Both the position numbers and the translations under genes were made by a program. Shown here one piece after another: positions 1-8,446 of a stretch of 58,021 nucleotides of DNA. Numbering within the stretch: position 1 is the stretch's first letter; every line of letters starts with the position of its first letter. This stretch comes from Gilliamella sp. App4-10. Its GTDB lineage: Bacteria; Pseudomonadota; Gammaproteobacteria; Enterobacterales; Orbaceae. The stretch is taken from NCBI RefSeq assembly GCF_001690495.1, contig NZ_LZGS01000053.1, positions 1 to 58,021 on the forward strand, given 5' to 3'. A model generated the notes under the pieces. The model saw only the letters and a list, made by a program, of their open reading frames with translations, had not been told where the DNA came from and did not search any database.

Positions 1-301
1 GACAGTTCGGTCCCTATCTGCCATGGGCGTAGGAAAATTGAGAGGGTTTGCTTCTAGTACGAGAGGACCGAAGTGAACGCACCGCTGGTGTTCGGGTTGT
101 GATGCCAATTGCATTGCCCGGTAGCTACGTGCGGAATAGATAAGTGCTGAAAGCATCTAAGTACGAAACTAGCCTCGAGATGAGTTTTCCCTGAAGAGAT
201 TCAGTAAGGTCCGTTTGAGACTAAGACGTAGATAGGTCAGGTGTGTAAGTGTAGTGATACATTGAGCTAACTGATACTAATGAACCGAGAGTCTTAACCT
301 T
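1..301 (+). rRNA. rrl: 23S ribosomal RNA, 3' end (partial)
   Basis: The first 301 bases match the 3' end of bacterial 23S rRNA. The sarcin-ricin loop region (AGTACGAGAGGACCG, about 56-70) is present, and the end at CTTAACCTT (about 293-301) resembles the enterobacterial 23S terminus. The 5' part lies outside the window. The 3' boundary is set by similarity to the E. coli end and could be off by a few bases. Confidence 0.97.
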
Positions 302-468
302 ACAACTCGGAGTTGTTTTGGGGTTACGCGAGAGTTTTTAATATTCTAGGTTGACTGAGGTTGATTAAAGAATGATAAAGCAGTTTGTTCTGGATTGAGA
401 TATTGATGGTGAAGAGGTATAATATTTTATTATAGCATCATTGATGTAGAAGAAGAGAAGACAGGATA
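302..468 (+). other. 23S-5S internal transcribed spacer
   Basis: This is the 167-base spacer between the 23S end and the 5S start. I see no tRNA cloverleaf and no open frame with coding character in it. It presumably carries the processing stems for 23S and 5S maturation, but I could not define them by eye. Confidence 0.8.
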
Positions 469-587
469 TGTCTGGCGGTAATAGCGCGGTGGTCCCACCT
501 GACCCCATGCCGAACTCAGAAGTGAAACGCCGTAGTGCCGATGGTAGTGTGGGTATTACCCATGTGAGAGTAGGGTGCCGCCAGACT
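469..587 (+). rRNA. rrf: 5S ribosomal RNA
   Basis: The sequence opens with TGTCTGGCGG and closes with CCGCCAGAC, which pair as helix I. Between them lies the conserved block GCGGTGGTCCCACCTGACCC and the CCGAACTCAGAAGTGAAACG segment found in gammaproteobacterial 5S rRNA. The length of about 118-119 nt fits. Both ends are approximate to 1-2 bases. A 72-codon open frame crosses this gene and is not a protein gene. Confidence 0.97.
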
Positions 588-602
588 TTTAAATTTAGAG
601 AG

Positions 603-631
603 AGCCCAGCAGTGATGCTGGGCTTTTTTGC
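603..631 (+). terminator. Rho-independent terminator of the rRNA operon
   Basis: A 9-bp perfect stem (AGCCCAGCA at 603-611 with TGCTGGGCT at 616-624) closes a GTGA loop and is followed by a run of T. It lies about 16 bases after 5S, as expected for the end of an rrn operon. Confidence 0.93.
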
Positions 632-712
632 TTTTAATTATTTTATTATAAATAAATTATTATTTATAATAATTTTAATCAAATGAAGATTATTTGTTAA
701 CAAGAGAACAGA

Positions 713-1276
713 ATGAGTTCATTAATAGCCTTTAATAAACCGTTTAATGTTACGACTCAATTTTCACCGCATGAAAAATATCAGACGTTAAAAGACTTTA
801 TAAACTTACCTAAGTTCTACCCTGCAGGGCGGTTAGATACTGATAGTGAGGGGTTATTATTGTTAACTAGTGACGGTAAATTACAAGCCAAAATCAGTTC
901 ACCAAAGTTTAAATTGCCTAAAACTTATTGGGTACAAGTTGAAGGTATTATTAATCAACAGGCTATAGATAAGCTAAGAACTGGTGTGCAATTAAAAGAA
1001 TTTTACACACAGCCAGCCACAGTAACCTTTCTTGATGAACCATTGCAGTTATGGAAAAGAGAGCCTCCTATTAGAGAACGCAAAACAATACCTACTTCAT
1101 GGATAAGTATGACAATCTCAGAAGGAAAAAATCGGCAGGTCAGAAGAATGTGTGCTGCGATCGGTTTTCCTTGTTTGCGTCTAATACGAGTTCAGATTGG
1201 CAAGTACAATCTATTTACTCACCAGTTACCATTAAGTGAATGGCGATTCATCACAACTCGAGATCTTTACTTGTAA
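713..1276 (+). CDS. rluE: 23S rRNA pseudouridine(2457) synthase RluE-like
   Basis: A 187-residue protein of the RsuA/RluB/E/F pseudouridine synthase family. The catalytic block GRLDTDSEGLLLLT is at residues 39-52, with Asp42 as the expected nucleophile. The opening FNKPFNV and the TLKDFI segment resemble E. coli RluE, which modifies U2457 of 23S rRNA; other family members carry an N-terminal S4 domain that is absent here. It lies just after an rRNA operon and reads the same way, but the operon terminator separates them. The choice of RluE over RluF/RsuA rests on length and these motifs. The ATG follows a purine-rich stretch (AACAAGAGAACAGA) with only a weak Shine-Dalgarno match. Confidence 0.85.
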   Translation: MSSLIAFNKPFNVTTQFSPHEKYQTLKDFINLPKFYPAGRLDTDSEGLLLLTSDGKLQAKISSPKFKLPKTYWVQVEGIINQQAIDKLRTGVQLKEFYTQPATVTFLDEPLQLWKREPPIRERKTIPTSWISMTISEGKNRQVRRMCAAIGFPCLRLIRVQIGKYNLFTHQLPLSEWRFITTRDLYL

Positions 1277-1344
1277 TCAGCGATATTTACTGGTTATGGA
1301 TCACGAAATATTTCTTTTATAATCTTTTTAAAAGATCTAATGCA

Positions 1345-1373
1345 TTGGGCTTTATTCTAAAATAAGATACAAT
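1345..1373 (+). promoter_or_regulatory. Candidate sigma-70 promoter for ftsYEX
   Basis: TTGGGC at 1345-1350 is separated by exactly 17 bases from TACAAT at 1368-1373. The -10 matches the consensus in five of six positions and the -35 in three. It lies about 30 bases before the ftsY start in a short gap after rluE. Found by eye only. Confidence 0.4.
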
Positions 1374-1404
1374 GATCTTTAAATGATCATGGGATAAATT
1401 ATTT

Positions 1405-2343
1405 ATGGTTGAACAAAAAAAAGAAGGGTTTTTCTCCCGTTTAAAAAAAGGTCTTTTTAAGACTAAACAGAATATTGGATCTGGTTTTTTAAGTCTATTT
1501 AAAGGAAAAAAGATCGATGATGCCTTATTTGAAGAACTAGAAGAACAGTTACTTATTGCTGATGTTGGTTTTGATACAACACAAAAAATTATAAATAGCT
1601 TAACAAAGCAAGCTTCAAGAAAAGAACTAAAAGATGCTGATGCTTTACATGTGCTTTTAAAACAAGAAATGAAATCTATTTTAGATGGAGTAGATAAACC
1701 ACTTGATATTAATACTCATAACCCATTTGTTATCTTAATGGTTGGTGTTAATGGTGTAGGTAAAACAACGACAATTGGTAAATTAGCCCGTCAATTTCAG
1801 CAACAAGGTAAATCAGTTATGCTTGCCGCTGGCGATACATTTCGTGCTGCTGCTGTTGAACAATTGCAAGTTTGGGGGGAACGTAATCATATCCCTGTTA
1901 TTGCACAGCATACCAATGCAGATTCGGCATCTGTTATCTTTGATGCAATACAAGCAGCGAAAGCAAAAAAAATAGATATATTAATAGCTGATACAGCAGG
2001 TCGTTTACAAAATAAGTCTCATTTAATGGATGAGTTGAAAAAAATAGTACGAGTGATTAAGAAGCAAGATGAAACAGCACCTCATGAAATCATGTTAACG
2101 ATTGATGCAGGTACCGGTCAAAATGCGATTAGCCAAACTAAACTATTTAATGAAGCGGTTGGTGTAACAGGAATGACATTGACTAAATTAGATGGTACGG
2201 CAAAAGGTGGGATTATTTTTAGCATCGCAGATCAGTTTAATATCCCAATACGTTATATAGGCATTGGTGAAAAGATTGAAGATTTAAGGCCTTTTGTTGC
2301 CAATGATTTTATAAATGCTTTATTTGATGAAGCAGATGAATAG
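1405..2343 (+). CDS. ftsY: Signal recognition particle receptor FtsY
   Basis: FtsY is the membrane-associated GTPase that receives SRP-ribosome complexes and hands them to the translocon. The 312-residue protein has the SRP NG domain: helical N region to about residue 100, P-loop GVNGVGKTT near 113, an AAGDTFRAAA block, DTAGR near 197 and TKLDGTAKGG near 260. The acidic A domain, nearly 200 residues in E. coli (497 aa), is reduced here to a short basic stretch (KKEGFFSRLKKGLFK), so membrane binding probably relies on this amphipathic start. It is the first gene of ftsY-ftsE-ftsX; rsmD, usually upstream in enterics, is replaced by rluE. Confidence 0.96.
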   Translation: MVEQKKEGFFSRLKKGLFKTKQNIGSGFLSLFKGKKIDDALFEELEEQLLIADVGFDTTQKIINSLTKQASRKELKDADALHVLLKQEMKSILDGVDKPLDINTHNPFVILMVGVNGVGKTTTIGKLARQFQQQGKSVMLAAGDTFRAAAVEQLQVWGERNHIPVIAQHTNADSASVIFDAIQAAKAKKIDILIADTAGRLQNKSHLMDELKKIVRVIKKQDETAPHEIMLTIDAGTGQNAISQTKLFNEAVGVTGMTLTKLDGTAKGGIIFSIADQFNIPIRYIGIGEKIEDLRPFVANDFINALFDEADE

Positions 2344-2352
2344 AGAAAAGTC

Positions 2353-3012
2353 ATGATCGAATTTCAGCGTGTAAGTAAAGTTTATTCTGGTGGTAAACCA
2401 GCATTACAGAATATAAACTTTACTTTATCATCTGGAGAAATGGCATTTTTAACGGGGCATTCTGGTGCAGGTAAAAGTACTTTAATGCGGTTAATTTGTG
2501 GTTTAGAGAAAGCCAATGATGGTCAAGTACTACTAAATGGTATTAATGTTTCAAACCTAAAAAGACACGATATGCCATTTTTACGTCGCACTATTGGTAT
2601 GGTATTTCAAGATCATCAGCTATTAATGGATCACACTGTCTATGATAATGTTGCTATTCCATTAATTATTTTAGGTAAACCAATAGAAGAAATTCGCAGA
2701 CGGGTTTCAGCATCATTGGATAAAGTCGGATTGATAAATAAGATGAAATTTTATCCTATACAATTATCAGGTGGAGAACAACAACGAGTGGGTATAGCTC
2801 GTGCAATTGTTAATCGCCCTAGTGTCTTGCTTGCTGATGAACCGACCGGTAATTTAGACGATAAGCTTTCTAAAGATATCTTAAAGCTTTTTGAAGAGTT
2901 TAATCGGTCAGGTGTGACTGTTTTGATGGCAACGCACAATATAGGGCTTATTCGTCGTAAGCATCATAGAATACTGCATTTAAATCAAGGGCGTTTAGAG
3001 TTTAAAAATTGA
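2353..3012 (+). CDS. ftsE: Cell division ATP-binding protein FtsE
   Basis: ATPase of the FtsEX ABC-type complex, which acts at the divisome to control peptidoglycan hydrolases through periplasmic partners. The 219 residues show Walker A GHSGAGKST (about 36-44), Q-loop VFQDHQ, signature LSGGEQQR, and Walker B VLLADEPTGNLD followed by the H-loop ATHN. Length equals that of typical FtsE. It starts 9 bases after the ftsY stop and overlaps ftsX by one base, so the three genes are almost certainly co-transcribed. Confidence 0.97.
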   Translation: MIEFQRVSKVYSGGKPALQNINFTLSSGEMAFLTGHSGAGKSTLMRLICGLEKANDGQVLLNGINVSNLKRHDMPFLRRTIGMVFQDHQLLMDHTVYDNVAIPLIILGKPIEEIRRRVSASLDKVGLINKMKFYPIQLSGGEQQRVGIARAIVNRPSVLLADEPTGNLDDKLSKDILKLFEEFNRSGVTVLMATHNIGLIRRKHHRILHLNQGRLEFKN

Positions 3013-3980
3013 TGCGAAATACTACTATCAAATTTACTAAATCGAAAGAAACGAAAAATACTTTTTTGTCTCGTTGGAAAAGGCAAATTAGTTATGCTTG
3101 GCGCAATGCCTTTAATGATTTTACTCAACATCTTTTTGCATCATTACTGACTATTTTTGTTATTGCGATTTCTATTACGCTACCAACTATTAGCTATTTA
3201 CTTTGGAAAAATGCCAGTCAGGCTGCACATCAATGGTATCCAACGCCTAATTTAACTATTTATATCAATAAAGAATTAACCTCGGAGAAAACTACAGAAT
3301 TACTAGTCAAACTCAAATCTTACCCTGAGGTTGATAAAATTGATTATCTTTCTCGAGATGAAACAAAAGAGGAATTTAGAATATGGTCTGGATTCAGTAG
3401 CGCATTAGATTTATTAGATGAAAATCCACTGCCGGCAGTAGCCATTGTTATACCTAAAGATGAAGCAAAAAAGACAGTTGTATTGCATCGATTACAAGTT
3501 GAATTACTCAATATTGATGGCATAGATGATATAAAGTTAGATGATAGCTGGTTTACTCGATTAACAGCGTTAACTAATATGGTTAGATCTGTTTTTTGGA
3601 TTATTTCCATCTTTATGATTATTGCTGTGTCACTTGTAATCGGTAATAGTATTCGCTTAAATATTTTTGCTAGAAAACAAACTATAGTTGTTATGCAATT
3701 AATTGGTGCAACAGAAGGGTTTATTTTACGTCCTTTTTTATATAGTGGGATTTTTATAGGTTTTATTAGCTCTATCGTTTCGTTGGTATTATCGAAAATA
3801 TTTATCTTTCAAATAGAATCAATTATATTGAATGTTTCTGATGCTTTTGGGACAATTATTCATATTGAAGGCTTATCATGGGATGAAAGCTTATTAATTA
3901 TATTTATTACTATAATTATTGGATGGTTTTCATCGCTTGTTGCGACTAAAAAATATTTAAAAATGACACAAATTACCTAG
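3012..3980 (+). CDS. ftsX: Cell division protein FtsX
   Basis: Membrane partner of FtsE. The 322-residue protein has a basic cytoplasmic N-terminus, a first membrane helix around residues 45-65, a periplasmic domain of about 110 residues, and three further membrane helices in the C-terminal half, the FtsX topology. I chose ATG at 3012, overlapping the ftsE stop in TGATG; a TTG three bases upstream could also be read as a start. The overlap implies translational coupling. ftsY-E-X then rpoH is the order seen in many gammaproteobacteria. Confidence 0.94.
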   Translation: MRNTTIKFTKSKETKNTFLSRWKRQISYAWRNAFNDFTQHLFASLLTIFVIAISITLPTISYLLWKNASQAAHQWYPTPNLTIYINKELTSEKTTELLVKLKSYPEVDKIDYLSRDETKEEFRIWSGFSSALDLLDENPLPAVAIVIPKDEAKKTVVLHRLQVELLNIDGIDDIKLDDSWFTRLTALTNMVRSVFWIISIFMIIAVSLVIGNSIRLNIFARKQTIVVMQLIGATEGFILRPFLYSGIFIGFISSIVSLVLSKIFIFQIESIILNVSDAFGTIIHIEGLSWDESLLIIFITIIIGWFSSLVATKKYLKMTQIT

Positions 3981-4069
3981 CTATTTCGACATAACTAATT
4001 AGAATGTATATTAGTTTTTGTAAATGTTGATCCTAGCAAGATGTTTTATTAATTTTAAATAAAAAATAT

Positions 4070-4096
4070 GAACTAATTTATAGCTTGAAGGTCTAA
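4070..4096 (+). promoter_or_regulatory. Candidate sigma-E type promoter for rpoH
   Basis: GAACTA at 4070-4075, a 16-base spacer, then TCTAA at 4092-4096. In E. coli the rpoH P3 promoter used by sigma-E has GAACTT, a 16-base spacer and TCTGA. The spacing is identical and the boxes differ by one base each; the bases just before the second box (GG) also match. It sits 85 bases before the rpoH start. No RpoE gene is in this window, so its use is inferred. Confidence 0.5.
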
Positions 4097-4180
4097 TTAA
4101 TAAATCAAAGTTAGTTTAACGTTTTTAATTGTTGCATCTTATCTATGTGACAAAAACTAGTTAATTTAAGGGGGAGTTAA

Positions 4181-5041
4181 ATGGGTACTGATATAAAAAT
4201 GCAAGTAGGTGCTTTAATTCCACAAGGTAATATTGAATCATATATTCGTATGATTAATACCTATCCGATGCTAACAGCAGAAGAAGAAAAATCATTAGGC
4301 GAAAAACTTTATTATCATGATGATGTTGATGCAGCAAGACAATTGATATTATCTCATTTACGTTTTGTTGCGCATATTGCTCGTGGGTATTCTGGCTATG
4401 GTTTACCGCAAGCTGATTTAATTCAAGAAGGCAATATTGGTTTAATGAAAGCCGTACGCCGTTTTAATCCAGAAATGGGGGTGCGTTTAGTCTCATTTGC
4501 TGTGCACTGGATAAAAGCCGAAATTCATGAATACGTATTAAAAAATTGGCGTATTGTTAAAGTTGCAACGACTAAGGCACAAAGAAAGCTATTTTTTAAT
4601 TTAAGGAAGACCAAACAACGTTTAGGTTGGTTTAATAATGCTGAAGTTGATATGGTGGCTGATGAGTTAGGTGTAAGTCGTAAAGATGTACTTGAAATGG
4701 AATCTCGCATGTCAGCACAAGATATGTCATTTGATATAGATAGTGATGACGATGATAATTCAATTGTTGCACCAGCACTTTACTTAGAAGACAGTAATTC
4801 TGATTTTTCAAAATCAATAGAAAATGATAATTGGGAAAATGATGCAACAGATAAGTTACACGATGCATTATTAAAATTGGATGAACGTAGCCAAGATATT
4901 ATCAAAGCACGTTGGTTAGACTCAGATGATAGCAAATCTACATTACAAGTTTTAGCTGATAAATATAGTGTTTCAGCTGAACGTATTCGCCAACTCGAAA
5001 AAAATGCAATGAAAAAATTACGAGTGGCTATTGAAGCATAG
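4181..5041 (+). CDS. rpoH: RNA polymerase sigma-32 factor RpoH
   Basis: Heat-shock sigma factor that directs RNA polymerase to chaperone and protease genes. The 286 residues show region 2 ([20 protein letters not shown], then [16 protein letters not shown]), the RpoH box QRKLFFNLR that distinguishes sigma-32 from sigma-70/38, region 3, and a region 4 helix-turn-helix near the C-terminus ([19 protein letters not shown]). A strong GGGGGAG ribosome site precedes the ATG. It lies 200 bases after ftsX with its own likely promoter and ends at its own terminator. A matching sigma-32 type promoter occurs before dnaK at 32452. Confidence 0.97.
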   Translation: MGTDIKMQVGALIPQGNIESYIRMINTYPMLTAEEEKSLGEKLYYHDDVDAARQLILSHLRFVAHIARGYSGYGLPQADLIQEGNIGLMKAVRRFNPEMGVRLVSFAVHWIKAEIHEYVLKNWRIVKVATTKAQRKLFFNLRKTKQRLGWFNNAEVDMVADELGVSRKDVLEMESRMSAQDMSFDIDSDDDDNSIVAPALYLEDSNSDFSKSIENDNWENDATDKLHDALLKLDERSQDIIKARWLDSDDSKSTLQVLADKYSVSAERIRQLEKNAMKKLRVAIEA

Positions 5042-5068
5042 TTGATTTGTTATTGTTAACTTCTTAGG

Positions 5069-5098
5069 CCTTACTGATAAAAAAGTAAGGTTTTTTTT
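5069..5098 (+). terminator. Rho-independent terminator after rpoH
   Basis: CCTTAC (5069-5074) pairs with GTAAGG (5085-5090) and is followed by eight T. It lies about 28 bases after the rpoH stop. Confidence 0.85.
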
Positions 5099-5211
5099 GT
5101 ATTCTAACCTAATAAAACAATAAAAAATTATCGTTTTATTTTAATTTTTTATTGTTTTAAATTTTGTTTATGTTATATTGTGTACAGTTTTATAAAAGAA
5201 AGGATATAAAG

Positions 5212-5791
5212 ATGAACACAGATATGACTAAAACACATTCTCGATTGAATCAATATTGTCGCTTCATGGCATTATTAACATTAATTCCTATTCTAATTAT
5301 GTTAATTAGCTCAATATGCCCATTCTTATATTATTTTTTGGGTATGCAAAATATTGGGCTTGAATTTGGAGGGTTTTCTTTTATCCAAAGTGGGATTGAT
5401 AATGTTGATCCTAAATCGTTATCTGGATGGCAAGCGACTTATCGCAATGTTAATCGATACTTCATTAATACTTATTTTAGCTTATGCGTTTTATCAACTT
5501 AGATTATTGTTTATTAATTACAGTCAATCAGAGTATTTTTCGGTAAAATCAGCTAACCATTGTTACGTATTTGGCAAATTGCTTGTTTTTTGGGTGGTTA
5601 TAAGTTTTTTATCTGAACCTTTATTAACAATGATCTTAACTTATAATCAAGAGTCGTCAGCACGTTACTTTTCTATTTCTTTTTCTAGTGATGATATTAT
5701 AACGCTATTTCCTGCCATGAGTATTATGCTTATAGGTCAAATACTAAAAAAGGCTTGCCAACTAGCTGAAGAAAATAAACAATTTATTTAA
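5212..5791 (+). pseudogene. DUF2975-type membrane protein, frameshifted
   Basis: Two overlapping reading frames together encode one small multi-pass membrane protein. The first (ATG 5212, preceded by GAAAGGA) gives MNTDMTKTHSRLNQYCRF, a membrane helix, and ends at SGWQATYR-; the second continues with MLIDTSLILILAYAFYQLR, then two more membrane helices, to 5791. Removing one A at 5446-5447 joins them into about 192 residues with four predicted helices, the DUF2975 layout. The adjacent XRE gene supports this, since DUF2975 genes are commonly paired with a YozG-like regulator. The break may be a real mutation or a sequencing error; no slippery site or stop codon at the break suggests programmed shifting. 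Confidence 0.75.
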
Positions 5792-5803
5792 AAGGAGCCA
5801 TAT

Positions 5804-6013
5804 GTGCCAATTATAATAAATTTAGACGTAATGCTAGCAAAACGTAAAGTTAAATCAAAAGATCTAGCGGTAGCAGTTGGTATTACAGAACAAAATTTAT
5901 CATTACTTAAGCAAGGTAAAGTAAAAGGAATTAGACTAGCAACACTCGAAGCAATCTGCAAACATCTAGATTGCCAACCGGGTGATATACTAGAATATAC
6001 GAACGAAGAATAA
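5804..6013 (+). CDS. Small XRE-family (Cro/C1, YozG-like) transcriptional regulator
   Basis: A 69-residue single-domain helix-turn-helix protein (SKDLAVAVGITEQNLSLLKQ, then LEAICKHLDCQPGDIL), the compact form that usually accompanies DUF2975 membrane proteins. The start is GTG at 5804, 5 bases after AAAGGAG (5791-5797); the overlapping ATG at 5802 would hit a stop after four codons. It begins 12 bases after the frameshifted membrane gene and is probably co-transcribed with it. Its target is unknown; autoregulation is plausible but inferred. Confidence 0.88.
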   Translation: MPIIINLDVMLAKRKVKSKDLAVAVGITEQNLSLLKQGKVKGIRLATLEAICKHLDCQPGDILEYTNEE

Positions 6014-6017
6014 CTTA

Positions 6018-6707
6018 TTAACTTATTGCAAGTAATGCTGCCTCTTGTGCGTGAATTAAGGCTGTATCAAAAAAAGGTATATTACGATCGGATTGAGAGA
6101 TTAATAACCCTATTTCCGTACAGCCTAAAATAACACCTTCTGCGCCATTTTTAACGAGTTTATCAACAATATTAAGATAGGCTTGCTTAGAATCAGGCTG
6201 AATAATACCTTTGCAAAGTTCATCATAAATGATCTGATTAATGATATTTCTGTCTTGAGATTCTGGAATAAGCACATTTAAATTTTTATCGATCAGTTTA
6301 GATTTATAAAAGTCCTGCTCCATTGTATATTTAGTACCTAACAAAGCGACCGATTTAATATTTTGTGCTAGTAAATGTTTAGCTGTCACATCGGCAATAT
6401 GAATAATCGGAATATTAATTGCTTTTTGGATTTGATCTGCAACTTTATGCATGGTATTAGTACAAATTACAATAAAATCTGCACCAGCTAATTCTACTCT
6501 TTTAGCCGCATCAATTAAAATTTCTGCGCTTTTATTCCACTCATTATTGGCTTGGCAATTTTCAATCGCTTGAAAATCAACGCTATATAAAATTGTTTTT
6601 GCTGAATGCAGGCCACCTAATGATTTGGCAATAGTTTGATTAATAACTTGATAATAAGTTGTGGTGCTTTCCCAACTCATCCCTCCGATTAAACCAATTG
6701 TTTTCAT
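6018..6707 (-). CDS. Aspartate/glutamate racemase family protein
   Basis: A 229-residue PLP-independent amino-acid racemase of the Asp/Glu/hydantoin racemase superfamily. The N-terminus GLIGGMSWEST and the two expected catalytic cysteines, in VICTNTMH (Cys82) and LGCTEIG (Cys196), are all present, so it looks active. E. coli YgeA is the nearest named relative I recognise; substrate (Asp, Glu or others) cannot be decided from sequence. It is convergent with the XRE gene, 4 bases from its stop, and divergent from the exported protein at 6840. Confidence 0.88.
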   Translation of the reverse strand: MKTIGLIGGMSWESTTTYYQVINQTIAKSLGGLHSAKTILYSVDFQAIENCQANNEWNKSAEILIDAAKRVELAGADFIVICTNTMHKVADQIQKAINIPIIHIADVTAKHLLAQNIKSVALLGTKYTMEQDFYKSKLIDKNLNVLIPESQDRNIINQIIYDELCKGIIQPDSKQAYLNIVDKLVKNGAEGVILGCTEIGLLISQSDRNIPFFDTALIHAQEAALLAIS

Positions 6708-6839
6708 TTTTCATATACCTATATAAAATTTATTTATTTTTTGTTAACTCGTCTTACTAAATAGTAGAATAGCTATGCTATAAAGTCTATATAAAAAATA
6801 ATGTAGTTATAAATACGGCCTTTAAGGTAACAATCTTAA

Positions 6840-7652
6840 ATGAAGAAAAGAAAAACACAGTTATGGTTTGCATCGATTATTTATTTCATACTCTCCTTGC
6901 CCTGTTTTGCCGATCCCAAAGTGATCCATGTTTTGGTGGCGCTTTGTGATAACAAATATCAAAAGATTGCACCTGTTCCAAAGGCGATAGGTAATGGTCA
7001 AGATCCCAAAAACAACCTTTATTGGGGGGCTGCTTACGGGTTTAAAACCTATTTTTCTAAGCAAAAAGAGTGGCAAATTGTACAAATTAATCGACCCAAA
7101 TCAGGAATAATATTAGAAGAAATTATTTACAAACACCAAGACAAAGATGTCTATCTAATTGCACAGGCGTATAATGGCAAATATATTAACGATACTGTTG
7201 ATGATTTTATTGACTACTCAGCAGGCAAAAAGGTAAAAGCGTTTAAATTAAGTGATAAAACGATCATGGCAGGTGGCAGTGCTGATCTGGTTGTCTATAT
7301 TGGCCACGATTCATTAATGGAATGGTCATGGAAGAAGTATCTGCCTGATAGCTGGCGCTGGGATACATTATCAAAAGAACAACAAGAAAAACAAAAATCA
7401 CGTTATGCGGCAGTATTTGCTTGCAAAAGCCAACAATATTTTACACCACCACTATCTCGTTTAGGCATCACGCCTTTGATTTTGACTATGCATCGAATGG
7501 CACCAGAAGCGTATAGTGTTTATGCGATGATTGATAGTTGGTTGAAAGGTGAATCTAAAGAAGCTATCCGACTGAAAGTGGCAACGGCTTACAGCCAATA
7601 TCAAAGACTAAATAAACCAGCATTACAGATGTTTACTACTGAATACAAGTAA
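6840..7652 (+). CDS. Conserved exported protein of unknown function, possible clan-CD-like fold
   Basis: A 270-residue protein with a Sec signal peptide (KKRK, hydrophobic core, likely cleavage after PCFA, residue 24). The mature part begins VIHVLVALCDNKYQ and includes NNLYWGAAYG. I recognise it only as a conserved hypothetical. Two hydrophobic strands each end in a candidate catalytic residue: DLVVYIGHDS with His156 and YAAVFACKSQ with Cys195. This spacing and context resemble the His-Gly and Ala-Cys elements of caspase/gingipain-like (clan CD) peptidases, but this is a pattern match by eye. It stands alone between the racemase (divergent) and the sirtuin, with no clear ribosome site. Confidence 0.7.
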   Translation: MKKRKTQLWFASIIYFILSLPCFADPKVIHVLVALCDNKYQKIAPVPKAIGNGQDPKNNLYWGAAYGFKTYFSKQKEWQIVQINRPKSGIILEEIIYKHQDKDVYLIAQAYNGKYINDTVDDFIDYSAGKKVKAFKLSDKTIMAGGSADLVVYIGHDSLMEWSWKKYLPDSWRWDTLSKEQQEKQKSRYAAVFACKSQQYFTPPLSRLGITPLILTMHRMAPEAYSVYAMIDSWLKGESKEAIRLKVATAYSQYQRLNKPALQMFTTEYK

Positions 7653-7752
7653 TAATTTTATTCACTTTTTTTAAAAAAAGTAATTACTATGGTTGATGTT
7701 TAACTTATAACAAAATAATTTAATAGCAAAGGGAAAGGTGTATATATCCATT

Positions 7753-8436
7753 ATGAAGATACCTAAAATTGTCATTTTAACAGGCGCTGGTATTTCAGCT
7801 GAGTCGGGACTATCAACATTTCGTGCGCAAGATGGGTTGTGGGAAGGCTATAATGTCGATGATGTTGCCACTTATGAAGGGTATATTCGAGATCCTATAA
7901 CGGTTCATCAATTTTATAATATGTTGCGCAATAAATTACAAGATGCCAATGTTAAACCAAATGCAGCACATCTTGCTTTAGCTGAGTTAGAAAGAAAATT
8001 AGGCTCAGAAAATGTATTAATTGTGACACAAAATGTGGATAATTTACATGAACAAGCTGGATCTAAAAATACTATTCACATGCATGGGGAATTATTAAAA
8101 GTTCGTAATGAAAAAACAGGGCAAATTATTGAGTGCGAAAAAGATGTGGATTATAAACAAAATCCATTTATTCGCCCGCATATTGTTTGGTTTGGAGAGA
8201 TCCCACTACAGATGGATAAAATCTATGATGCACTTTCGCAAGCTGATTATTTTATTGCTATTGGTACTTCAGGTAATGTTTATCCTGCTGCCGGTTTTGT
8301 GCAAGAAGCCAATTTATCTGGTGCTGAAACGATTGAACTTAATCTAGAACCTAGTCTTAAACAAAGTTTATTTCAAACAAAAATTTATGGTCCAGCAAGT
8401 AAAATTGTGCCTGAATTTATCCAAAAATTTATTTAG
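7753..8436 (+). CDS. cobB: NAD-dependent protein deacylase, CobB-like sirtuin without zinc cysteines
   Basis: Sirtuins remove acyl groups from lysines using NAD+. The 227-residue protein has [14 protein letters not shown] (residues 11-24), TQNVDNLHE (92-100), the catalytic His111 in HMHGEL, and the [13 protein letters not shown] block, and aligns to E. coli CobB throughout. Two departures stand out. The zinc-binding cysteines present in E. coli (KCHCC) are missing; there is a single cysteine, Cys128. At the acyl-lysine site E. coli has Tyr-Asn-Ala-Arg, here Tyr-Asn-Met-Leu (55-58) with Arg next, so desuccinylase activity may differ. I chose ATG 7753, matching CobB MEKPR; GTG 7738 in the same frame is the alternative. 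Confidence 0.9.
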   Translation: MKIPKIVILTGAGISAESGLSTFRAQDGLWEGYNVDDVATYEGYIRDPITVHQFYNMLRNKLQDANVKPNAAHLALAELERKLGSENVLIVTQNVDNLHEQAGSKNTIHMHGELLKVRNEKTGQIIECEKDVDYKQNPFIRPHIVWFGEIPLQMDKIYDALSQADYFIAIGTSGNVYPAAGFVQEANLSGAETIELNLEPSLKQSLFQTKIYGPASKIVPEFIQKFI

Positions 8437-8446
8437 GAATAAGTGG

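Noticed and set aside
468-686. 72-codon open frame over the 5S gene
   Set aside because: It lies across 5S rRNA and its terminator; the peptide is a translation of structural RNA.
5430-5460. Programmed ribosomal frameshift in the DUF2975 gene
   Set aside because: No slippery heptamer, no stop codon at the shift site and no Shine-Dalgarno-like stimulator; a mutation or read error is simpler.
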